The notes: generated from the letters alone by a model not told the origin. Shown: positions 49,501-57,492, counted from the first letter of the stretch. The stretch is DNA of 64,000 nt from Euleptes europaea (GCF_029931775.1 NC_079312.1:116496872-116560871), one strand, 5' to 3'. Program-made: numbers and translations.

Positions 49501-52500
49501 CAGCTTGGTGCTGGCGTGGGAGTCGGAAACAGACACAGTGAGAGAAGAGAACAGTTTTTTTTTCCTTTTTAGAGAACAAGAGTAGAGGGAAGGATTGCTA
49601 CAAGAGAGCTACAGAAGTACAAAATAAGCTAAAAGAATAAAGAGCAGAGCTCAAAGATTTCCTTGCTGACTCATTGGCGGCAGAAAAAGAATTGAGTAGA
49701 AGTGGCTTCAAAGGAGCCAAGGCATTGTTTCCAGCCTCAAAGGATGATGAGCAAGTCACCTCCAACTATCCAAATAATGCCCTCAGTTCCAGATGAAAAG
49801 CAGGCATTTCATTTTTGTAAAGCTAAAAAAGTAAATAATACCCAATACACTCACTACTGATAATTTTAAAAAGAATCATAGTTCTTAAGCAGTCTAATTG
49901 TTGCCGCCACAATCTAAACCATTCCTATCCACAAAATCCTGTCAAATTCTAGCCATTAACATAGGAAATTAGGTCACTTTTAGGGTTGCATTAAAGTCAG
50001 AATTACAATTTTTCAATTTTATTTGCAGTATGTAGGTTGTCACAGGGTTCTGTTCTCTTACCCATGCTCTTCACTATCTATTTGAGGCTGCTGAATGAGA
50101 TCATCTGAAGCTTCAGGGTTGGGTGTCATCAATATGTTGATGACCTCCAGTTCTACATTCATTATGTCCATGTTCAAGCCACCAAATGTGTCTATGTTGG
50201 CTCTGAACCAGTGGTTTCAGAGTGTGATCAGGTGGCTACAATAGGGGGAAAAACTGAAGCTGAATCCAAACAAGTCAGAGGTTGAGGCTGGTCAGAAAGG
50301 GACTCGATCCACTTGTCTTGGATGGAGTGGACTTGGCATCTGCAGAACAGCTTAAGAGGACCCAGGGACCCAGCCTTGCTTTTTGAGAAGCAGGTTGGTA
50401 CACTGGCCAGGAGTGCCTTCTATCATCTGCTTCGGGTTTGCCAACTGCTTGCCCTTCTTAGACTCAGGTGATCTGGCCATGCTGACCCATGCTTTTGTAA
50501 CTTTGCCGCTGGCGTACTGTATTGTACTCTGTGTTGGGCTGCCCTTGAAAAGAACCCAGAAACTGCAGCTGGTTCAGCATTTGGCAGAACAACTATTGTC
50601 AGGGGCCAGCTGATAGGAACATGTCGGCCCATCTTAAACAGATACACTGACTCCCACTTTAAGTTTCCAATTTCAATTCAAGGTGCTGCTTATGTCCTTT
50701 AAAGCTCTTCACAGCCTAGAACCCACATATCTAAAGGGCAGTCTCCTCCAATGTATCCCCATGCGCCGACTATGATCTTCAGGCTGTCACCTACTGGCTG
50801 TCCCCCCACTTATTGATCTGCCTTGCATCAGCCAGAGCCATTCCTTTTCCACTGTAGCTCCCAGACTGTGGAACAACCTCCCAGAGGAGATATGGGGAGC
50901 ACTGTCATTGGAAATCTTCAGGAGATGATGCAAGGCCAGGGCTTTTAATGGTTTATAAACTGCAGGAATCTTTTAGAGCACTGGTTCCCAACCAGGGGTC
51001 CGTGGACCCCCAGGGGTCCGCGAGAGCTAAGTTAAGGTCCGCAAATCAAAGTTATAAACCCATACTAAATTAATATTTTCAATTAAAAGTTCTCTATTAT
51101 AAAAATCTATATTCAAATATTGTTCTAAGCTTAATGTTTAACTAACAGTTATGATTAAAGTTTATTTTCAAATTCTCGGAATTTTTATTTTGAACCTTAG
51201 GGTCCCTGCACCGAACAAAAAAGTCCTTGTGATCCCTGGTCAAAAAAAGGTTGGGAACCACTGTTTTAGAGGGAGGAGGGTATCTGGGGGTTATAATCTA
51301 TTTGTTGTAAATTGCTATGTGAGGTGTAAACCACCTTGGAGCTACAAAGAAAGGTGGGATGTAAATATGACTTATAAGGTTTAAGACACCAGAAGAAGGG
51401 TTATCTACAGAAATGTAACCAGATATGTACATATTCAAGACTCAAGCTGAATTCGGACAGCAAACTACACTTATTTGTGAAGAATGAGCCCGAAATCTCT
51501 GTATACTTCCTTTAGCACACAGAGCCTGAGTCTAATTTATTGTAACATATGAACTTGGACCTGTTAACAAATTAGGATTTTTTTTCTTGCCCCCAAACTA
51601 GGATTGGTTTAGAACCACTGTTAGTGCTACTAAAATTAAGTTTAGAAAAGCAACATCACTTACCTTGAGACTGAGTATTGGTTGCCTCCGTACCCCAGGT
51701 ACCAAAACCTGTAAGGGAAATTAAGTTGCTCATTAGCTCAAGCGAAATCTCCACAATTCACTTCTCTTTGTTCTTCCAGACCCACTTCATCTCTTCTCTC
51801 CAATATATCAAAAGGGGACAGATTTTGATTTAAGCTGCAATTCATCTAACTGTTGCTATGACATTAAAAACACAATCTCTTTAACCATTTAGAAATCCCC
51901 CCTCCAGGTTTGGTCACTGTTCACATCACAAGTATTAATCAACACAGAAGCATAACTTTAATAAAACTGCACCTGCACATGATGAGGTAGCATGTAAAGT
52001 GAAGCCAGGATAATAACTGATTATCCCACAAGTCAGACGCTCTGAACTCCACCGGAATAGTCTATGTATAATACATTCGTCTTTAAATTAATCTTTAAGG
52101 TACCCCAAAACTATTTTTTTTACATTCTGGTTGGTATTTTGTTCAGCTTTCTGGAACTACACTAGTTCTGAGGTCTACACTACTGATTAACCACAAAGCC
52201 AGTCTCAATGTTGCACGGAAGCAAAGTTAACAAAAGCATTACCGAAACATAAAGATCTCAGCAGTGCTGAAAAACCATGAGCCTCAGATTACTCCAGAGG
52301 CCCTCAGTTCTCATTGCAAAAGAAAATGGCAAGTCATTTTTCACATGTTGTAGCAGAAACAGGAAACGAAGAAACGTGAATCAACTTGCACTTCTGCTTT
52401 CCCTCCTTCTACTTAAAACTTTTTGCAAATGCAATACAATCATAAATTCTCAACTACTGTTGTTTGTGTAATAAAGATAGACTATACAGAATATTCTGAT

Positions 52501-55500
52501 CCTAATCTCCTTTTGCTGGGACAAAAATCTGGTGTTAGGGCAAGAGTTGTGCTACATTTCATCTACTGCATCTATATCCCCACTTCAGTCAAGGAATTCA
52601 GAAAATGTTTTAGCATACAAGAACCCAGTAAGGTTCAGAATCAAAAAGGTTTTGAACTTTCCTACATCCAAACCCAACACTCTAGCCACCATATCACTCT
52701 GGTTCTCTGTTGTCAACATAAAAACAATTTTAAGAAAAAAACAATTCCAACCCTATAGCTTAGCTACATCTTCCAGGTGCCAATCTCTTTTCTCCAGACT
52801 CCCATAAACCCACTTAATATAGCAAGTCTTCATGTCTTCTGTTCTCTGAGGCACACAACAAACTGAACAAATAGCACCTGCATTCTTCTACATGCTGATC
52901 TTATACCTCTGCTGTTCAACAGACATTCCATAAGACATATTTAAGTTTCCCAAAACTCTTCCCATCAACAATCCCCTTGAACCTTTCTCTGCCATTTACC
53001 TGGGCGGTATTGCAGAGGGTAAGTCATAAATCTGTTGTATTAAAACAAAACACAAGTCCAGTGGCACCTTAAAGACTAACAATATTTATTTCAATATGAG
53101 CTTTTGTCAGTCAGAGTCTCACTTCTTCACATATGCGGGAAAGAAATAATTTTAGGAATACTGTAGGGGAAATAATGGGGGAGGAGGAGGAGTTGAGGTA
53201 GAGAGAGATTTGGTGTGAATCCAATTATAATTCTTTCGAGTATAAGGAACTAAAACAGAATTAGTCATTACACATAATGAATGCTTATAGAGGTTAAAGG
53301 TTCCAGCCTCACTTGGGGTACAAATAAACAAATTAACGAGGCTCTATTTTGTACTATGAATGTTCCTGAGGAAACTAAACAGCCAGAACTCAAATCTCAC
53401 TGGGCATATATGAAAAGCAACAGCTCGAAAGTACAAATTCAGAGTGGAACTGGTCCATCCACAGACCTGGAAACATTCACAGAGGCAACTATAGCCACCT
53501 ACAGCTCCCCAACAAGTATATATAGTGCAGTGGTTAGGGCAGGGGTGTCGAACTCAATTGTTATGAGGGCCGGATATGACATAAATGTCAGTTGGTTGGG
53601 CCGTGCTGTGCCTCCCCAGCCCAGATAGAGAGTGATGGGGTGGTTGCCTCGACTGGCTCGCGGGCCGGATAAGAACTCTCAAGGGGCCAGATCGGGCCCG
53701 CGGGCCTTATGTTCAACACCCTTGGCTAGGATCTGAGAGACCCCGGTTCAAATCTGCCATGAAAGCTTACTGAATGAGCTGGGGCCAGGCACACAGCCTA
53801 GTCTACCTCAAAGGGTTAATACGAGCATAAAGTGGATGAGAGGAAAATGCTGTAAGCTGCTCTAGGCCCCCACTGGAGAGAAAGGTGGGGTATAAACAAA
53901 GTAAATAAATAAAATAAAACATTTGCAGTTTTTACGTTTTGCATGTGAAGTCTTCAGGAACATGGCTTTACATCATTATAGCAGCATGAACATTATAGCA
54001 TAGCTCAGTGCTGTTATGTCAACTAAGAGGGGGGAAAACCCTCTCTATTTCTACATCCTGGCATGTATTTTCAGGTACTATGGAGCTAGAATGGTCCATG
54101 TTAAACATGAAGTACTAAAGTATTTAACTATAATGGCAACTGACACACAGCCATTCACATCATGCAGAATGCTACTGCTGTTCTGTAGGTGCAACCTTTT
54201 TCTCGCACTTCCAGGAGCAGGGCACCAATCTATCAAAATTCTTGGAAGCAAAAGACAGGGTTAAGCAAACCAAAGATTTGCCATTTGCTCTACCCGTTTG
54301 AGCACACTGTATCTTTGTTAAAATGAAGAGATACCGTGCCACAGCCGCCTTGAGCTATGAGGAAAGGTGGGGTGTTAAATGTTTTAACAAAAATAAATAA
54401 ATTTTTGAGAAGAGCCACTTCTCAAAACACCATTCAGCTTTTATACCTTTAAGGGTTTCAGAAACTTGCAAGAACTGAAGTGATTTATTATTATTATTAT
54501 TATTATAACAGATAAGATACAAACCTTTTCAGTAAAACCGACTACATAATAAAAATCTTTATATACAAAATACAGATAAAATTATATCAATTAAAATCAC
54601 CTTGTTCACATAGGCACATATCAATTAAAAGTCAGTAATACCCTACTCCGAGAGGATTTTAATAGCTGCAGAGCAGCTACTTGCAAAGATCGCTGAGAGT
54701 CTCCCTCCCATAAGAGGAATTTAATTTTCTCTTCCTCTGAACTGGCTTCCATTGTGCTAATGAGAGGTAGAATTAGCTTCTGAGGAATTTCCTCATAGAA
54801 GATACATCTAAATAGAGCATGACTAGTGCTTTCCATTTCACCTGACCCGCAAGGACATGCCCACTCAGATCTTGCTAACTTCTTATACTTTCCCTCCAGG
54901 ATTGCTGAGGGCAGGGCCAACCCTCTAGCCAAGGCTAAGGCTCTCCTTTGCTTATTTAGCTTAACAGCAGTCAGATATTTGGCTGGCGCTATACAATAGC
55001 GTGTTCTAATAGGAGCCAAGTAAGAACTGAAGTGGAATTGACAGAAATGGCAAAACTTACAGCTTTGATAAATCAGACTGACAATATACAATTTTGGGGG
55101 GAATGGGAGGCGTGGAGAATTTACTGTGAAAAGCAATTTTTAATGGGACCATTTAAAGGATACTCCTTGGTTTAATCCCTCATATATATTTTGTATTATG
55201 GTTATATCAAGGTATTAACAATATAAGATAAGTACATACTAATTAAATAAGATGGGGATTAGTTTTGTTAGCAAAAATATATACAATTTAAATTAAGATG
55301 GAAGAGAGTGAGGGGGAAGTCATTTTATGTTTTAACGACTATAATTATTTCCTTTTTATTACCTTATTAAAGTTTCAGTAATTGATGTTTTTATATATGT
55401 TAATGAAATGAAGAAAACAATAAAAAAAGTATATATATATATATATATATAAAAAAGAACTGAAGTGAGAAAGAACAGTTGGCAACTCCCCCCCTCCCCC

Positions 55501-56364
55501 AAGCAGGCCTACTGTGCCTTCAACACCGGGGGGTGGGGAAACATATGAAATGGTCTCTGCATTATGTCACCTGTATGCCAAAACGTGCTAGTCCGATCTC
55601 GGAAGTTCAGCAGGGCTGGACCTGTTTAGCATTTGGATAGATCACCAAGGAAGTCTAGAGTTGCCATGCAGAGGCAGGCCACGGCAAACCACCCCTGCAG
55701 GCCTCTTGCCTTGCAAACCCTACGGGGTCGCCCTCAGCGGGCGGCGACTTGACGGCACTTTGCGCCCCCATCACGCCAGGACTAGCTTCACCTAATACCA
55801 CAGCGCGCGTCACGGAGTTATTAAATACCCAGGAGTCCTATTCGAGGAGAAAACATCTTTAAAGGGGTAAGAGCAGAGCCCTGTGGCTAGGGATGGAGGC
55901 GGACGAGGCCAAGTCACTGCGAACCGAAAGGCACCACCTTTCGGGTACACGTTCCCGCCGCGTAAAATCAGGGGGGGGTGAGTAGCAAAGCAGGCTGACG
56001 CAGAGGAGAGGGACTATCCTGACGCCATTTTGTGTCGTCTTTGGAAATAGGCCCTAACCCCGCCTTCCTCGCAGGACAGAAGGGTTCGATCCTCCGCCCG
56101 GCAGACCAACCCCCTCACCAATCAGCGGGAGAAAATCGCCGAGAGACAAGTCCAGCAGCCAATCGTCGTTTACCGCTGCCTCGGAGGGCAGGGGAGGCTC
56201 TCGGAGCCCCGGCTCAGCCGCCCGGGTAAACCGTAGCCGCGGTAAAAGAGACGGTCCTGGCTGCGAGAACTCCTTTCGCTCTCTCTCTCGCGCGCGCGCG
56301 CTCTCTGGCACTCCCGGTATCCGACGCAGCTGCACGAACAGCACTCACCGTATCCCTGATCCAT
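31120..56364 (-). CDS. AKAP8: AKAP8 (AKAP95), A-kinase anchor protein 8, 13 coding exons, whole gene span
   Basis: Joined exons (56364-56349, 51708-51664, 48030-47998, 47542-47257, 46599-46086, 45649-45508, 44913-44869, 41140-41044, 39832-39691, 39269-39176, 36475-36345, 34682-34587, 31560-31120) give 2082 nt and 693 residues. Seen: start MDQGYG, the AKINQRLDM motif, an acidic/basic middle with NLS-like PKRR and RKRK, zinc finger 1 (C398, C401, H414, H420) and zinc finger 2 (C487, C490, H504, H510). Known of the family: AKAP95 is a nuclear-matrix and chromatin scaffold that binds PKA-RII and condensin and influences pre-mRNA splicing. The finger CSVCKFRSF and the N-terminus fit AKAP8 better than AKAP8L. 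Introns are GT-AG and carry many repeats. Odd points: the mammalian RII-binding helix is not visible at the C-terminus, exon 5 encodes a Tyr-Gly-Asp repeat, and exon 7 uses a weak-looking donor. Identification is firm; exact splice use is inferred from phase and homology. Confidence 0.96.
31561..34586. other. AKAP8 intron 12
   Basis: Contains an L2-type LINE at about 32840-34075. The rest has no recognisable feature. Confidence 0.6.
32840..34075 (+). mobile_element. L2-type LINE, internal and C-terminal reverse transcriptase remnants
   Basis: Pieces read [13 protein letters not shown]-like, then [20 protein letters not shown] with [12 protein letters not shown], the hallmark of the L2-group RT (LLDLSAAFDTVDHDILL). 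Later comes [20 protein letters not shown], near the family's C-terminus. Several frame changes and deletions; the YADD region is not preserved. An old copy. Confidence 0.75.
34587..34682 (-). CDS. AKAP8: AKAP8 coding exon 12
   Basis: 96 nt (32 codons, symmetric phase 0) encoding [16 protein letters not shown] through KMLEKYLK. It matches human [20 protein letters not shown]. The acceptor is TTTCCAG and the donor CAAG|GTAAGT. Confidence 0.95.
34683..36344. other. AKAP8 intron 11
   Basis: AT-rich; no repeat family or RNA gene recognised. Confidence 0.6.
36345..36475 (-). CDS. AKAP8: AKAP8 coding exon 11 (zinc finger 2)
   Basis: 131 nt encoding [16 protein letters not shown] and then the second AKAP95-type finger, with Cys487/Cys490 and His504/His510, ending HNRNRR. 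The acceptor is TTTTAG and the donor AGG|GTAAGT. Nearly identical to human. Confidence 0.96.
38640..38845 (+). repeat. Degenerate tRNA-derived SINE
   Basis: The A-box-like GTAGAGTACTGGACTCAG, the B-box-like AGACCTAGATTCAGTC, then GGGCAAGTCACTCTCTTTCC and an AGGGCAGGATACAAG body end match the SINE layout at 53.7 kb. Confidence 0.5.
39062..39165. repeat. Short palindromic MITE, copy 1
   Basis: AAGAGTTACATCCTTCTCAG and GACTTAGAAGGGTATAATTC are inverted to each other, ending CAATTGCACTG. Same family as 41944-42029. Confidence 0.5.
39176..39269 (-). CDS. AKAP8: AKAP8 coding exon 10 (inter-finger linker)
   Basis: 94 nt encoding [20 protein letters not shown] and then the [10 protein letters not shown] linker, matching human [17 protein letters not shown]. 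The acceptor is TTTCCAG and the donor AAGG|GTAAGT. Confidence 0.95.
39270..39690. other. AKAP8 intron 9
   Basis: 421 nt; no repeat or RNA gene recognised. Confidence 0.7.
39691..39832 (-). CDS. AKAP8: AKAP8 coding exon 9 (zinc finger 1)
   Basis: 142 nt encoding [14 protein letters not shown] and onward, with Cys398/Cys401 and His414/His420, the first AKAP95-type C2H2 finger, followed by [12 protein letters not shown]. Almost identical to human. The acceptor is CCTTCAG and the donor CAG|GTATGT. Confidence 0.96.
39833..41043. other. AKAP8 intron 8
   Basis: A CT/T-rich tract at 40087-40115 is followed by a SINE-like tail (GTGAGGATAAAATGGAG to AAATAAATAG, about 40119-40205). The rest is unassigned. 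Confidence 0.6.
41044..41140 (-). CDS. AKAP8: AKAP8 coding exon 8 (acidic then Lys/Arg-rich)
   Basis: 97 nt encoding [14 protein letters not shown] and then [17 protein letters not shown], like human REKQRRRDRTRDRAAD directly before zinc finger 1. The acceptor is CTGTAG and the donor ACAG|GTAAGC. Confidence 0.93.
41944..42029. repeat. Short palindromic MITE, copy 2
   Basis: GTACAATACTAAGAAGAGTC... is mirrored by ...GGTTAGGACTGTAC, with CTTCTAAGCC / GGCTTAGAAG in the centre. An 86-bp palindrome with no coding capacity. Confidence 0.7.
42500..42870 (+). mobile_element. L2-type LINE 3' end
   Basis: GAACAACCTCCCCAGGGAGA (the LWNNLP.E end of the L2 ORF), then TTTGGAGGCATTTGGAGATT, GTAAGCTGCCTTGAGCTCTG and an A/T-rich tail. 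Confidence 0.7.
44393..44655. mobile_element. hAT-type MITE, CAGGGGTGTC family, copy 1
   Basis: Ends CAGGGGTGTCGAACTC / GACACCCCTG, target duplication ATCTAGTC / ATGTAGTC (7 of 8). Interior GCCGGATATGACATAAATGT-like and GCGGGCC-type ends. In AKAP8 intron 7. Confidence 0.82.
44869..44913 (-). CDS. AKAP8: AKAP8 coding exon 7 (acidic)
   Basis: 45 nt encoding (G/D)[14 protein letters not shown](A), an acidic linker. The frame of exon 8 requires the donor AAAG|GTGTAAG. A perfect GTAAGT lies 2 nt further on and would shift the frame, so the 3' border carries some doubt. Confidence 0.8.
45220..45405. mobile_element. hAT-type MITE, CAGGGGTGTC family, copy 2
   Basis: Ends CAGGGGTGTCAAACTC / GTTTGACACACCTG; shorter than copy 1 by interior deletion. 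No clear 8-bp duplication. In AKAP8 intron 6. Confidence 0.78.
45508..45649 (-). CDS. AKAP8: AKAP8 coding exon 6 (nuclear localisation region)
   Basis: 142 nt encoding [12 protein letters not shown], then [16 protein letters not shown], then an acidic run. It aligns with the human PKRRGF...RKRKQF bipartite NLS region. The acceptor is TTTCTAG and the donor AATG|GTAAGG. Confidence 0.93.
45650..46085. other. AKAP8 intron 5
   Basis: 436 nt, nothing recognisable. Confidence 0.7.
46086..46599 (-). CDS. AKAP8: AKAP8 coding exon 5 (Arg/Gly/Tyr-rich region)
   Basis: 514 nt covering residues about 127-298. It begins [15 protein letters not shown] and contains an RGRGQNRG-type RG cluster, the family motif RLPSLFSQ, then a Tyr-Gly-Asp repeat (residues about 254-275) and GRSQSR at the end. 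The acceptor is GATTCAG and the donor AGTAGA|GTAAGT. It is low-complexity and probably disordered, like the human region but with the repeat expanded. Confidence 0.95.
46600..47256. other. AKAP8 intron 4
   Basis: 657 nt, no repeat family or RNA gene recognised. Confidence 0.65.
47257..47542 (-). CDS. AKAP8: AKAP8 coding exon 4 (Thr/Tyr-rich N-terminal region)
   Basis: 286 nt covering residues about 32-127. It starts [15 protein letters not shown], runs through a Thr/Ala-rich low-complexity stretch, then [13 protein letters not shown], which AKAP8 and AKAP8L share, and ends in an acidic Gly-rich tail. The donor is GGAAG|GTGACT. A C10 run sits just upstream of the acceptor. Confidence 0.94.
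47543..47997. other. AKAP8 intron 3
   Basis: 455 nt, nothing recognisable apart from the C10 run near the acceptor. Confidence 0.7.
47998..48030 (-). CDS. AKAP8: AKAP8 coding exon 3 (33-nt micro-exon)
   Basis: Encodes (G)[10 protein letters not shown](G), matching human GTGVASWQGYEN. The acceptor is ATCAAG and the donor CAAG|GTATGT. It is symmetric in phase, so skipping would keep the frame. Confidence 0.88.
50030..51375 (+). mobile_element. L2-type LINE 3' half, split by a hAT MITE
   Basis: Reads through GTTGATGACCTCCAGTTCTA (the YADD region, here YVDDLQF-like), [10 protein letters not shown]-like, [11 protein letters not shown], then GTGGAACAACCTCCCAGAGG and the tail CACCTTGGAGCTACAAAGAA. 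The hAT at 50979-51263 interrupts the 3' end. Frames are degraded. Confidence 0.75.
50979..51263. mobile_element. hAT-type MITE, TGGTTCCCAACC family, copy 2
   Basis: 8-bp duplication TTTTAGAG at 50971-50978 and 51264-51271; ends CACTGGTTCCCAACC / GGTTGGGAACCACTG. Very similar to copy 1 at 21760-22045. Confidence 0.9.
51664..51708 (-). CDS. AKAP8: AKAP8 coding exon 2
   Basis: 45 nt encoding (G)[14 protein letters not shown](G), aligning with the human GYGAWSAGPANTQGAYG region. The acceptor is CTTACAG and the donor CAAG|GTAAGT. Both borders are phase 1. Confidence 0.9.
53040..53140 (-). repeat. Single arm of the palindrome family (CTTTAAGGTGCCACTGGACT)
   Basis: On the minus strand it contains GTTAGTCTTTAAGGTGCCAC and GTGAAGAAGTGAGACTCTGAC, matching the arms at 17840 and 56970, but here without a mirror copy. 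Confidence 0.6.
53525..53920 (+). repeat. tRNA-derived SINE interrupted by a hAT MITE
   Basis: The A-box-like GTGCAGTGGTTAGGG (53526-53539) is followed after the hAT by GGCTAGGATCTGAGAGACC and the B-box-like GGTTCAAATCTGCC, then the SINE body CCTCAAAGGGTT and CACTGGAGAGAAAGGTGGGG and an (AAAT)n tail. Confidence 0.72.
53540..53724. mobile_element. hAT-type MITE, CAGGGGTGTC family, copy 3
   Basis: Ends CAGGGGTGTCGAACTC / TTCAACACCCTTG. Flanks GGTTAGGG / GGCTAGGA agree in 6 of 8 bases. Inserted between the A- and B-box of a SINE. Confidence 0.8.
54340..54405 (+). repeat. L2-type LINE 3' tail
   Basis: GCCGCCTTGAGCTATGAGGA and AAGGTGGGGTGTTAAATG followed by (AAAT)n. Confidence 0.55.
54483..55021 (-). 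mobile_element. LINE 3' part (RT C-terminal region) ending in (AAT)n
   Basis: Minus-strand frame with [20 protein letters not shown] then [20 protein letters not shown], a CPC...H...C region as seen at the C-terminus of several reptile LINE polymerases. The tail is an ATT microsatellite at 54486-54507. Flanked by AAGAACTGAAGTG at 54470-54482 and 55022-55034. The exact clade is uncertain. Confidence 0.65.
54486..54507 (+). repeat. (ATT)n microsatellite
   Basis: Seven near-perfect units; the 3' tail of the minus-strand LINE. Confidence 0.9.
55035..55454 (+). mobile_element. L1-type LINE 3' end
   Basis: Starts with [18 protein letters not shown]-like ORF2 end (compare MAKLTELL at 21.5 kb), then an AT-rich 3' untranslated part ending in A-rich and (TA)n sequence. 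Flanked by AAGAACTGAAGTG at 55022-55034 and 55455-55467. Confidence 0.72.
55561..55768 (+). repeat. 5S rRNA-derived SINE with BovB-type tail
   Basis: GTCCGATCTCGGAAGTTCAG, CAGGGCTGGACCTG and TTAGCATTTGGATAGAT follow 5S rRNA (GATCTCGGAAGCTAAGCAGG...TTAGTACTTGGATGGGA). The 3' end GGGTCGCC...GCGACTTGACGGCACTT equals the BovB LINE end at 20.7 kb. Not a functional 5S gene. Confidence 0.85.
56349..56364 (-). CDS. AKAP8: AKAP8 coding exon 1 (start codon)
   Basis: Encodes MDQGY plus the first base of a Gly codon, identical to the start of human AKAP8. The donor reads TACG|GTGAGT. It lies in a CpG island. No upstream in-frame alternative start is needed. Confidence 0.93.
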
Positions 56365-56770
56365 GGCTTCCCCCCGCCGTCAACCTATAGCCACGCAAGA
56401 CGATTCCAGTCCTTAACTGAGCGGCCACCTCTCTCCCCTAGGGATTGGTCGGTTCTGCGGCCTAAGCGGTTTCTATTGGTTGCGATCCCAAAAGCCCTCC
56501 CCGCTGGGTTCCCACGAATGGCTGTTTCTCCCGCCTGCCTCCCTCGCGGCCACTCCCATTGGTCCGCCTTCCTTTGACTCCAAGCGCTGGGACGGCCCGC
56601 GTTGAGCTGCGAGTCGCGGTTTTAACGGCTCGCTGCAGAAATTTCCGGTTCTCTATTTCACGGGATCCTCCGCGTCACCATCAAAAGCGGCGGAAATGCA
56701 TGGGGAACGTTACACGCAAATGCAGCAGGCAGCGCTCGAGGACCTCTGCCGCTGCAACACGCTGAAATAA
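56365..56770 (-). promoter_or_regulatory. AKAP8: AKAP8 promoter with three CCAAT boxes
   Basis: CpG-rich DNA directly upstream of the start codon. ATTGG on the plus strand (CCAAT in the gene's sense) occurs at 56444-56448, 56475-56479 and 56558-56562, about 80-200 nt upstream of the ATG. That is typical of NF-Y-driven, TATA-less housekeeping promoters. I found no TATA box. Confidence 0.65.
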
Positions 56771-56862
56771 GCACGGGCTTCTTTAAAAACGGCCCCCAAA
56801 ACAGCGGCAGGACGGATTAAAATTCTAAAAACGACTCGCCGTATTTTGCAGCAAAATAATCA

Positions 56863-57290
56863 GGATTCCAGGGGCACCTTAAAAACGAACCAAATCCTAA
56901 ACGAGCATAAACTGTCGTGAGAGCTCATCGTGTACACCCACAGCAGACATTTGTATACTTTATGCACTGGACAAGAGTCCAGTAGCACCCTAAAGACTAA
57001 CAAAAATATTTTCTGGTAGGGTAGGAGCTTTCGTGAGCCACAGCTCACTTCTTCAGATCCCTGAAGAAGTGAGCTGTGGCTCACGGAAGCTCACACCCTA
57101 CCAGAAAATATTTTTGTTAGTCTTTAAGGTGCTACTGGACTCTGGCCCTTTTTGACTACTGCAAACAGACTAACTCGGCGACCCACTGGGATTTATGCAC
57201 TGGAGGCAGTGAACTCTGACTCAGGAAAGTTTATGCTGAAACGAATTTGGTTCGTCTTTAAAGTGCTCTTGGACTTCAGGACAAAGAAAG
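56863..57290. repeat. Nested palindromic repeat C
   Basis: Inner arms 56971-57056 and 57061-57149 are near-perfect inverted copies around 4 nt. Outer, more diverged arms of a related repeat (ACCTTAAAAACGAACC near 56877; GGTTCGTCTTTAAAGT near 57249) flank them. Confidence 0.78.
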
Positions 57291-57407
57291 TACTTGGCAC
57301 AATGCATCATTAACAAGTGGAACTCACTGCTCATTCACCTTAGAGGGCTTCAGTAGGGGTGAGGCAAATCATCATGGAGAACGGATAAATCATTGGCTAT
57401 TAGTGGT

Positions 57408-57492
57408 GGTATTTTGGAGGGCTTTCATTCATAGGGTCGCCATGAGTCAGAAGCGACTTGACGGCACTTCACACACACACACACACACACTA
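57408..57492 (+). mobile_element. RTE/BovB LINE 3' end fragment with (CA)n tail
   Basis: TTTTGGAGGGCTTTCATTCA, GGGTCGCCATGAGTCAGAAG and CGACTTGACGGCACTT match the copy at 20.69-20.74 kb. Ends in (CA)10. Confidence 0.85.

Larger units (their letters stand above)
48031..51663. other. AKAP8 intron 2
   Basis: Contains a GC-rich unassigned block (about 48600-49550), whose long open frames on both strands show no family I recognise, and an L2 LINE with a hAT insertion (50030-51375). Confidence 0.6.
51709..56348. other. AKAP8 intron 1
   Basis: 4.6 kb. Holds a palindrome-family fragment (53040-53140), a SINE split by a hAT, two LINE insertions at one site, and a 5S-derived SINE. 51709-53039 shows nothing I can name. 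Confidence 0.6.
55890..56770. promoter_or_regulatory. CpG island over AKAP8 exon 1
   Basis: CpG dinucleotides are abundant here and sparse on both sides. The island covers the promoter, exon 1 and the start of intron 1. A YY1-type element (GCCATTTTG on the plus strand, CAAAATGGC in the gene's sense) lies near 56022-56030, inside intron 1. Two CCAAT boxes in the opposite orientation (near 56117 and 56157) could serve antisense transcription. Confidence 0.7.

Noticed and set aside
54621-55136. 171-codon minus-strand frame with a CPC...H...C motif as a zinc-finger gene
   Set aside because: The motif region fits a LINE polymerase C-terminus, and the unit is flanked by a target duplication and an (AAT)n tail.
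55575-55640. 5S rRNA gene
   Set aside because: Only part of the 5S sequence is present, with diverged control boxes and a LINE-type tail; it is a SINE.
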